This document shows, piece by piece, positions 55,886-64,000 of a stretch of 64,000 nucleotides of DNA (position 1 is its first letter; each line of letters opens with the position of its first letter). Made by a program: the position numbers and the translations under genes. The DNA is from Poecilobothrus nobilitatus (taxonomy: Eukaryota; Arthropoda; Insecta; Diptera; Dolichopodidae): the NCBI GenBank assembly GCA_947095535.1, contig OX352772.1:230827911-230891910 (forward strand), in the 5' to 3' direction. The notes beneath the pieces are model-generated. The model made no database searches. It worked only from the letters and a program-made list of their open reading frames with translations, and was not told where the DNA came from.

Positions 55886-57259
55886 ACTGGTCGTATTTCT
55901 ATTAAGGAAGATACATAAAGTATACGAGATTTATAATCACCAAGTGACAAATATTAATTTATTATATATTATTATTATTTTATTTATTCAATCAATTAAT
56001 ACAATCTTTCATTCTACATTGATATTATATTCAATTATATCATTGATTATTATATCATTCTACATTGATTATATAATTCTATCGTTCTTTGATGCTTTTT
56101 TCACCTCTGTCGATTCTTCCACTCAGCCGAGCTGGTATCAGGAGGTACCATGTTTCTTTCTCCATGTGGCTTCTGTTTTGACATATTAGTTGATACGTAT
56201 ACTTCCTTAATTTCGTTAAGGACTTGTAATTTTTGTACTTGTTAATTTATAATTTTTGTTTAGTTTTATTTATTTATTTATTTAGTTTTACTATTATAAT
56301 TTAGTTTATTATAATTTATTTGACCATTAGTTTATAATTATATTTATTAAGTTTAGATTGTTAGTGTTTACATAATTTATATGTTTATTTTGTTATTCGT
56401 AGTTGGCGTTGTTCACACTTATTGAATTATCGTTGTTGCTTATTATTTTTATATAAGTTAAATATTGTGGCATACTTTATTAAGTGGGTTATTGTTTTTA
56501 TTTAAAGATGATCTTATTTTAAGTTATTTCGTTTGGTTTATTTTAGTTTTTGTTTAGTTAGACATACAGTTAGACATCTTCTAATTAATTATCTTAATTA
56601 TATTTATATTTGAGCCTCCTACTATAATTTCAATTTATTGGTTTTTTATTTTAGTTTGTTTTTGTTTTAAGTTAATGATGTAAAATATCTTAGTTAGGTT
56701 AATTTTATTCTGATTAGTTACATTTTTGTGTTTCCTTTATAATTTCCCTTTATTATTTTCTTTGTTATTGTTTGCTAGTATTTTATTCACATTTATGTTT
56801 TGTGTTGTTTGTTTATTATGTTAAGTTATCATATTGTGTTTTTGAAATAATGTTGCTGGTAGTCTTTATTATCATTCTGTGTTTTAAGTTATATTTATAG
56901 ATGTTACTTAGAATTTTATTATCTTCTTTATAGACACACCAAATGACGAGAACTCAATTTTCGGAAGAGTCCCTTTGTTGATGCTGAATTATAATTATTA
57001 TTATTAATGAAGTCTTGATTTCTGCAGATGGACTGTGATTATTGATAACGTGATTAAGTTACTAAGTTACTTTATTGATACTACTCAATATAATGTTCAA
57101 TATTTGATTCCAATTGTTGTTTCTTATAACTCATGTTACGTGCAGATACATGTATGTACTTTGAATTTTGTGCGTTACTGTGTGTATTTATTGTATTATC
57201 TTATGTTATTGTATGTTATTAGCGTTTTTTAGGTGGCGTTTTGTGATAACTTCAGTCAA
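55886..57259. other. AT-rich stretch, no gene
   Basis: T-rich on this strand ('tttatttatttatttag'), possibly the 3' untranslated part of the leftward LINE to its right. The only GC-richer patch is 56090-56185 ('ctcagccgagctggtatcag'). No coding is recognised. Confidence 0.4.
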
Positions 57260-57668
57260 TCGTGCACTCAATTTATTCACTTAATCAGGAAGTTAACAAG
57301 GATTCTAACGAATCATCATCAACGTTCCGAGTTTTTTCATATGTAAGTAGTTTTTACTTTGTACATTTAAATATATATCTTGATTGTTGTCTTATGTACT
57401 TATGCCGGTTGTTCACTTATCTTTACTGTCTGCTGAGTAGATACTTCTTCATTTCTTTATTAAATTTTATGATTGTAGATAGGTTTTTTATTTCGTTCGG
57501 TATGTTATTAAAAATTCTGATGGCTGAGTTGTGCAGATTATTCCTGCTGTATTTGTCTCGCTCTTCCCGTGACGAAGTTTACCGCGTTCCTTGTGTCATA
57601 TCCATGTATGTCTGCGTGACTTTGTAGGCTTCTATTGGTCTTTCCGAGTTTATGCTTGATTTTATATA
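57260..57668 (-). pseudogene. C-terminal piece of a leftward LINE
   Basis: The minus strand reads HGYDTRNAVNFVTGRARQIQ and then an A/Q/S-rich tail, the usual 'H.Y.TR......' end of LINE ORF2. The preceding part of the same ORF is at 59387-60900, on the other side of the Tc1 element. Confidence 0.65.
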
Positions 57669-59386
57669 CGAGCCCTAACCACTATTAATACGTATCCCTA
57701 TATCTTTTTTTTATCCCAATTTTCAATACATTATTTTTACTAGTAAATATTATTGTATTTTAATAATATAATATGTTTTAGAAAGCTTATTTATTAAGCA
57801 ACAAAATGTGGTGATAAAAATAAATTATATTAACAACAACAAAATATACAGTAATTTTATTCAAACAAAGCAATAAACAAGAAAAATAAAAAAGAATTAT
57901 ATTAATACATAAACTAACTTAAACATTTAAAAGAAAGAGGTTATTAAGAGATAAGAAGGTTATTACCGTTATCAATTAAGAAAAAAATAAGAAATTTTAA
58001 TATCAATTAATTAATCATAATGGTACGTGGTAGACCAGTTTGTAAAGAAATTCGAAATTTAATCGTCCAGAAAGCAAAATCTGGAGAAAGTTATAATTCA
58101 ATTTCAAAAAATTTAAATTTAGCAAAATCTACAGTGCAAACAGTATTAAAAAATTTCAAAACAAACCATTCTATTTCAACAAAAATCACTCATCGAGGTA
58201 GGAAATCAAAACTAACAGAACGTGATATAAGAACATTGCAGACAATAATCAAAAAAAGCGGACGAACTACACTTCGAAATCTTGCATTAGAATGGTCCCA
58301 ATCAATAGGGAGATCTGTGGGACGAGAGTGGACAAGGAAAAACTTACAAAACTTGGGTTACGGTTTTTATAAGGTATAAACAGTGTTATGATTAAAGTTT
58401 CGCGTAAATATAAAGTTATGTTGAGTGATCCAAACAAATTTTCTTTAATATTTTGCCTATATTTTAGGCCAAAAAAAACCTCTGTTAAACAAAGTTCAAA
58501 AGAAAAACAGATGGTTATGGGCAAAAGATAAACATTTATGGGTAAAAAGGCAATGGGACTCAATTATATTCAGCGATGAATCCAAATTTGATGTCTGTGT
58601 CGGTGATGAAAGAACAAGAGTGATTCGACGGAAGAATGAAGCATATCATACAGATTGCTTAAAACGAACTATGAAGTTTCCAGCGAGTGTATGGTATGGG
58701 GCTGTATGTCAGCAAAAGGTGTGGGTCCATTACACTTTATTAATGGGACAATGAACGCTCCTGATTATATAAAAATATTGGAAGAAAATCTTCCATGCGT
58801 GAATGAATTAAGTTCTTATGGAGAATTCATTTTCCAACAGGATGGTGCACCACCCCATACTGCTGGAATTACCAAAAATTGGTTTCAATCAAACCAAATA
58901 AATGTTTTAGATTGGCCATCACCGAGCCCTGATCTCAATCCTATTGAATCTTTATGGGGAATAATGAAACGGCGACTCAGAAACGAACCACAAAGAACAG
59001 TTGGAAATTTAAGACAAAAATTGAGAGAAATTTCATCACTCCTAGTCATTGCCAAGAATTAATTAATACAATGCCTGCGCGAATTAAAGCAGTGTAACAA
59101 GCAAAAGGAGATGCAACGCAATATTAATTTATAGTTTTGTTAGTTTATGTATTAATATAATTCTTTTTTATTTTCTTGTTTATTGCTTTGATTGAATAAA
59201 ATTACTGTATATTTCGTTGTTTTAATATAATTTATTTTTATCACCACATTTTGTTGCTTAATAAATAAGCTTTCTAAAACATATTATATTATTAAAATAC
59301 AATAATCTTTACTAGTAAAAATAATGTATTGAAAATTGGGATAAAAAAATAATATAGGGGTACGTATTAATAGTGGTTAGGGCTCG
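57669..59386 (+). mobile_element. Tc1-like element, 1,718 bp, with terminal repeats of about 255 bp
   Basis: The left end CGAGCCCTAACCACTATTAA (57669) is matched by its inverse ending at 59386. The arms stay closely similar inward to about 57925 and 59130, with 'gcaacaaaatgtggtgataa' and 'aatttta' landmarks, which is long for Tc1. The left flank is TA; the right flank is CA, consistent with a TA duplication and one change. It is inserted in a LINE ORF. It contains a two-frame transposase gene. Confidence 0.85.
58020..59062 (+). pseudogene. Tc1-like transposase, DD34E type, one frame break
   Basis: The ATG at 58020 is followed by a paired-like helix-turn-helix region (GESYNSISKNLNLAKSTVQT, then a GRP/GRK-type basic hook HRGRKSKLT). 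The frame stops at 58379 (VGREWTRKNLQNLGYGFYKV). A spacer of about 90 bases ending 'tatattttag' suggests an intron (GTATAAAC... to TTTTAG, about 58373-58467). The second part has SIIFSDESKFDVCVG (first D), VWGCMSAKGVGPLHFI, FIFQQDGAPPHTA (second D) and LDWPSPSPDLNPIESLW (third, E). It reads KTNYEVSSECMVWG in the given frame where the family has 'KFPASVMVWG', so one indel lies near 58670. All catalytic residues are present. Near-intact, possibly recent. Confidence 0.87.
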
Positions 59387-60905
59387 CATATATTTCGCTT
59401 TTTCAAGCTTGATCATGCTATGTATGTTTAGTTTATTTGACATTAAGTAGATTTGTCTTGTACTTTCGTCCGAATTAAAGTAGTATAGCCTATTTATGAC
59501 ATGTGCTGGGGAGCTAGACCAGCACATAATATTGTACCTGATGTGCGACATTATGTGAGCGTTATATATCAGGTTGGCTGTCTCTTTTTTTAAGGTTATG
59601 TTGGACCTTCTTATTGCACCTATAAGTGACCCTATTTTTTTGCAAAACCTATCAATGTGTAAGTTCTAGTTCAGCTTTTCTTCCAATTCCATTACTGTTT
59701 TTCCCTTGTATAGTAGGCGTGTGTCGTCCGCAAATATGGCATATTTACCTTTGATCCCTGCATTCATCATATTGTTGATATATAATAGATATAGCGTGGG
59801 CCCCAGCACAGAATCCTGCGGCACTCAAATATTTGCTGATAATTTCTTGCTTGTTTTGTTTCCTATCCTTGTGCAGATATGCCTGTTACTAAGGTAGCTT
59901 TTTATAAGATGATTCGCTACTCCCCTTATGCCTAGTTCCTCTAGGATGTTTACCAGAATTTCGTAATTAACAGTGTCAAAGGCCTTTTGTAGGTCAATGA
60001 ACACTGCTGCCACCTGGTTATTCTTCTCCATTTCGTCCATAATATACCTTATAACCTCCGTTGTGGCCATTTCGGTATTGCTTCATTCTTGGAAGCCATA
60101 TTGATTTTCATCAAATCCAATTGTTTCCGCAACGAAGCTCCTTATTCTTATTCTGTTTTTTATCTTCATTATCCAATGCGTTGTAAACAACCGAGTTTAT
60201 TGTTTTGTATATCTTTTTCAGGTCTTTACCCGCTTTAGCCATTTCATTGTTGTAATATTCTTGTTTCGCAGCTCTTATCGTTTTTGTTACCTGGTTTTTA
60301 ATTTTTTTGAATTCTATCCTTAAATCTTCATTATCCGGGTTCCATTGTAGCTTCTTGTATAGCCTGTCTCTTTTATTCATTTCAACTAGTAGTTCATATC
60401 TGATCCAGTCACTATTCCTTGAATCCGTGACACGAGTGGCTTCCTTTTGATCAATTTTATTTATGATTTGGATCCCATTTGACTGGATCATCGCAATATA
60501 GTTCCTTGTCGACTGTGTTTGCTTTAACAGATCAATGTTTGTATCTGCAATCATTATTAAATTTTCGTCTTCGTTGAAGAGTCCCTCTAAATGGCTCGTG
60601 TATTCCGCATCTTCCGTATGATCAGCTTTGTATGACGTTAATATTTTTATGTGCTCGTTGCTGGTACGTAGCTCTATTATGATTGTGTTGAATTTGTCGG
60701 TAATCTCTCTTATTATCCCTGCAGTATCCCTGCAGTTGAACACTGTCTTGTATCCTGGCAAATTATAATGTTTCGTCTCATGCGAAAAAATCCACGTTTC
60801 GTTTATAATGATTACATTCGCCCTTTTGCAGTATAGCATGCTTCCTGCTTCTATTTCATGTACCTTACCTCTTATACTTCTTGCATTCTAATACATCATC
60901 TGAAT
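59387..60905 (-). pseudogene. Leftward LINE: endonuclease start to reverse transcriptase, internally deleted
   Basis: From about 60900 leftward: NARSIRGKVHEIEAG, IIINETWIFSHETKHYNLPG (catalytic E), LIMIADTNIDLL, EATRVTDSRNSD, then a jump directly to linker sequence KRDRLYKKLQWNPDNEDL. After a gap come VFIDLQKAFDTVNYEILVNI (60070-59825), SVLGPTLYLLYINNMM, KYAIFADDTRLLY and, after deletion, RYNIMCWSSSPAHVINRLYY. The deletion removes the end of the endonuclease domain, and another removes RT motifs 0-2. Split by the Tc1 element at 59386. It abuts a Gypsy relic at about 60905, where its 5' end was truncated on insertion. Confidence 0.8.
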
Positions 60906-60916
60906 CTTCTCAATCA

Positions 60917-61860
60917 TCATGATCGGAAGTCAAAATCATCATGATTGTTGGAAAAATGCAAAGCATTAGGTAAAGGTTTTGCTATCATTGAATAATTATT
61001 TACAAATTTTCTGAAATAATTAGTCAATACCAAAAAACTTTCTAGTTGTTTAATTGTTTCAATTCTTGGGAAATTTTTTACTACTTCTATTTTTGTTTGT
61101 AATGGTCTAATTTCTATGTTAAATATAATATACCCCAAGTATTCTATCCGCTGACTTATCAAAATACTTTTTTTCCAATTAATTTGTAAATTATACTGTG
61201 CAGCTCTGACTAATGTTTTTTCTAAATTATTTAAAGCGTCTTCTTCTGTAATACCTGGAATAATTATGTCGTCCATATAAGTGAAACACAACTTCAATTC
61301 AATTAATTCTTTAAATACATATTGAACATAGCGTAAAAATATTGTAGGGGATGTTGCTAAACCAAACGAAGCCCTTGTAAACTCATACTGTCTATTATGT
61401 GTTATAAAAGCCGTATAATGCCTACTTGATTTTTCCAAAGGAATGTGGAAAAAACCGTTTTTTAAATCTATTGTTGAAAACCATTTATACTTGCCTCATC
61501 CATCTAACTGATCTTCTATCAAAGTAATTGGCTGTCTGTCTCTAATAATCTTCTTATTAAGCTCTCGATAGTCTACACAAAGCCTCTAACCTCCCTCTTT
61601 TTTGTTAACTAATACTATAGGGCTAGCGTAGCTTGAATAAGATTCTGTTATGATTCCTTCTTTTAACCATAATTTAATTTGATCTTCCACAATTTGTTTG
61701 TCCATTATTGATAATCTTCGAGAAGCCTGGTATATTGGTTTGTTATCAGTTAACAACAAATTTAATTTAATTAGTGATTCTATTTCTATTCTTGAACTTC
61801 TTTTATATTCATGATATAATTTATTAATTTTTTTTATACTTTTTTTGATTGACTGTTTGT
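60917..61860 (-). pseudogene. Gypsy reverse transcriptase region
   Basis: Upstream in broken frames: KLWLKEGIITESYSSYASPI, VLVNKKEGG, RLCVDYRELNKKIIRDRQP, KYKWFSTIDLKNGFFHIPL (first catalytic D). Then the open frame 61438-60917: YTAFITHNRQYEFTRASFGL, CFTYMDDIIIPG (YMDD box with the other two aspartates), IEYLGYIIF, KQLESFLVLTNYFRKFV. These are the classic Gypsy/Ty3 motifs in order. Two stops or phase changes occur around 61490-61590. The frame ends in the join to the LINE. Confidence 0.88.
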
Positions 61861-62340
61861 ATATTTAATTCTTCATTTTCTTGTATAGTTATGCTTAATA
61901 AAAATAACTTTTCATTTGACGGAGTTATTCTCATTTCGGATCGGTGCAATAATATTGAAAAACTATTGATGAAGTCGGTACCCAGGATAACTTTATATGG
62001 TATTGCATTTTCAGGAACTGTATAAAATACTGCATTGTAGCTGTTATTATCGTGATTAAATTTTAATTCTTTTTTATATAAAAACTCTTTTTTATATTAT
62101 TGTTTCCATTTCTGAATTAGCTAAACCACTTAATTTCAGCCTGCACGGTTCTGTTTTATTTTGAGAAGCTAATTTTATTAATTCAGGCTGTGCTATTAAA
62201 TTTAGGTGACAACCTATATCTATCAAAGCTGTTAGAGTGACATTATTTTCAAAAATAATTTGTTTTTTATATATGTTGGTGTTTCTAGTAAAATTGGCTT
62301 CTCTAGTTACAAATTTCAAAATCTCAATTTTTCCAAAGTG
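61861..62340 (-). pseudogene. Gypsy protease region
   Basis: The frame 62319-62092 has LTALIDIGCHLNLI, where aspartic proteases have D-T/S-G: here D-I-G. In another phase, leftward of it, IPYKVILGTDFINSFSILL gives the second conserved block. It would process the Gag-Pol product; the D-I-G change and the frame break make it doubtful. Confidence 0.75.
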
Positions 62341-62894
62341 AAAAAAATGAAGCTGATACTTATCTTTCTTTATTGAATTCGCTCCATTCAGTATGGATTT
62401 TATCCAACGAATCTAACCATAATTTCGCCTGACCTTTTAACTTGAACACCACACTTGCCATAATTACCACTTCCGACCAACCATAACCTATTTTTAATAA
62501 ATTAACCCTCTTAATCCACTGGGTTACACCCAAAGTGGATCAAAATTAGGTAAAATTTCAATTATTTCTCTTAGTCCTAACTGATAATTAACACGCGGTT
62601 CAATTCTAATTGGTTGATTCGGCGTATTTTCCTTCTCTATTAAAATTCGTTCCCGCTTTTCTAACTGCTTTTCCTTTTCTGCTATTTCTTTTCTTCTGAA
62701 ACCACTTCCTAATTAAACCTACTTTGCCCGCTTTCATTAGTTATTGTTTCATTATTATCATTATCTAGACTATTATTGTTTTCATTTTCTAGTATTCTAC
62801 ATATTAATTCATGTTTTGATCCACTTGTCGCTAATGATTTATTTTTCAAAATATTTTTTAATTGTTTGACATTAAATTTGATTAAATTTTCCAT
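62341..62894 (-). pseudogene. Gypsy gag region with SAP-like N-terminus
   Basis: The ATG at 62892-62894 opens a 61-codon frame: FNVKQLKNILKNKSLATSGS then KHELICRILE, matching the SAP motif (two helices, DNA/RNA binding). After frame changes come KIGYGWSEVVIMASVVFKLK, GQAKLWLDSLD and WSEFNKE, the retrotransposon gag core. No CCHC knuckle is seen. SAP-like starts occur in the gag of some insect LTR elements. Confidence 0.7.
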
Positions 62895-63576
62895 TATAAT
62901 TAAATTTTGTTTTTAATTTAAATTTTTTCTTTTTTAAAACAGTTAAAACAATTACGAAAATTTTTAGCAATACATAATTTAAAACGCAATGAAAAAAGCC
63001 TTTTTTTATTTTGTAAAACCTTTGAAATTGAAAAATTGTTTTTTTTTTTTTCTTTGTTTATGTTTCACTTTTTAAATGTTTCATTCGTCCGTTCTTTTTT
63101 TTTTTTTTTGTAGATCACTAAATTTACCGTAGGTACTAGATGAAAAAAAAACTTAGTATGTATGTATTTGTTTTGTTGTTGTTTTTTTTATTGTTATATA
63201 TTTTTTTTTTATTTTCTTTTATACACTCCTTTGTGTTTGCCTGGCTGTTCTAGATAATTCTAGAATCATATCTATATTACATATTACATTTGCCATTTTG
63301 AATTCAAATTTTATATATGCACTAGTCAATATATTTTCTTAAGATTTAGTCAACTTAATGTTTTAATTTTATTCACTTATTTTATTAAATTCATTTTCAA
63401 GTTTAATCACAAACTATTATTATATTATTGCGCTGTGGTTTAATTTATGTTTTTAAGTTTAATTCATATTTAAAGTTTAAATTTTAACTCCAAAGAGAGC
63501 ATAATATTGACTATTGAATGCACATAATATTTATTTATTTATTGATTACCCAGTTGCATTTGTTTTTAATAATTAT
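62895..63576. other. Untranslated leader of the Gypsy relic
   Basis: A/T-rich with long T runs (on this strand) and 'gttttgttgttgtttttttt'. No coding. It lies between the primer-site-like box and the gag start. Confidence 0.45.
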
Positions 63577-63596
63577 ATCCCACTTCTGACACCAAT
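63577..63596 (-). promoter_or_regulatory. Candidate primer binding site of the Gypsy element
   Basis: On the minus strand ATTGGTGTCAGAAGTGGGAT; the TGG start shortly after a CA (possible LTR end at about 63600) is the usual layout. I do not assign a tRNA. The LTR itself is not present to the right. Confidence 0.5.
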
Positions 63597-63624
63597 TTTG
63601 TGGGACTTAAGTTCCTTTGTTTAA

Positions 63625-64000
63625 AATTAAAAGGAATTTGCTAACACTTTAAATATTTCTTTTGAAAACTCAGTTTTCCCAAAATGTTTGAAAAAAGCAG
63701 TAGTATCACCTATACACAAAGCTGGTACTACAATTTGATGGGTTTAAATTATCGCCCTATTTCCGTTCTGAGTACATCTTCAAAAATATTTGAAACCACA
63801 ATTAACCACCGGTTAAACTACTTTTTAATTCATAACAATATTCTACACAATGAACAATATGGGTTTGTAAACAACAAACAAATAACAATTCGAACACAAC
63901 AGCTGCCTGCCTTAGTTTGACAAATTTTATAACTAATAACTTAGATAATGGCAACTATGTAGCGTGTGTATTTTTATATTTGCAAAAAGCATTCGGTTGT
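63625..64000 (+). pseudogene. CR1/Jockey-type LINE reverse transcriptase, cut by the window edge
   Basis: Reads LNISFENSVFPKCLKKAVVS, PIHKAG, then in another phase NYRPISVLSTSSKIFETTIN, ILHNEQYGFVNNK and, at the end, YVACVFLYLQKAFGC (family: F.DL.KAFD, with D to Y and D to G changes). These are the first reverse transcriptase blocks. At least two frame changes occur. The rest of the element lies beyond 64000. Confidence 0.8.

Larger units (their letters stand above)
60906..63620 (-). mobile_element. Gypsy-type LTR retrotransposon, partial
   Basis: Leftward: a primer-site-like box, gag with a SAP-like start, protease and reverse transcriptase up to about 60917. RNase H and integrase are missing because a LINE is joined at 60905. 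The upstream LTR is missing because another LINE is joined at about 63625. So only the 5' internal half survives. Confidence 0.8.

Noticed and set aside
1..64000. tRNA or rRNA genes
   Set aside because: No A-box/B-box pair with a cloverleaf and no rRNA core words were noticed; a covariance-model scan was not possible.

Overview
This window is AT-rich eukaryotic DNA made almost entirely of transposable elements, most of them broken and several nested inside one another. I recognise no ordinary host gene, rRNA or tRNA. The element types (P-like and PIF/Harbinger DNA transposons with small spliceosomal introns, mariner and Tc1 elements, Helitron-type ends, CR1/Jockey-type and I-type LINEs, Gypsy, a Polinton) and two copies of a short repeat carrying a 'cggacggacgg' segment of the kind common in flies suggest an insect, probably a dipteran. 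That assignment is inference.

The main feature is a complete Polinton (Maverick) at 24312-39660, about 15.35 kb. It begins AGTAGTATGTATATGCC and ends with the inverse. It has terminal inverted repeats of about 1 kb and is flanked by a perfect 6-bp target-site duplication, AACACC. It carries, leftward, an integrase with a chromodomain. Rightward it carries an FtsK/A32-like packaging ATPase, a small basic protein, a hypothetical protein, minor and major capsid proteins, a glycine-rich basic protein, an adenain-type protease, and a protein-primed family B DNA polymerase with N-terminal zinc fingers. Two further leftward genes lie between the protease and the polymerase. Stop codons, frameshifts and a truncated protease show that this copy is a fossil, although the integrase and ATPase frames are open. 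It is inserted in the coding sequence of a P-element/THAP9-like transposase.

That P-like DNA is present as two head-to-head copies (about 22338-40430 leftward, 40470-47868 rightward) whose 3' ends point outward, forming a large palindrome. The left copy contains the Polinton and the right copy contains a CR1/Jockey-type LINE (about 41706-47570).

Layout: 1-1620, a tandem repeat of about 146 bp; 2.8-11.3 kb, a second P-like family plus a Helitron-like element with tandem repeats; 12.6-13.7 kb, a short inverted-repeat element; 14-19.6 kb, a PIF/Harbinger element (spliced MADF gene and convergent transposase) with a LINE fragment in it; 19.6-22.3 kb, a second Harbinger relic containing a mariner; 22.3-47.9 kb, the P-like/Polinton/LINE nest; 49.1-50.5 kb, a second short inverted-repeat element; 50.6-53.9 kb, an I-type LINE split by a third Harbinger; 54.6-55.9 kb, a mariner; 57.3-60.9 kb, a LINE split by a Tc1 element; 60.9-63.6 kb, a Gypsy fragment; 63.6-64 kb, the start of another LINE cut by the window edge.

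All calls come from reading motifs by eye. No database search was run, and element ends other than those of the Polinton and the Tc1 are approximate.
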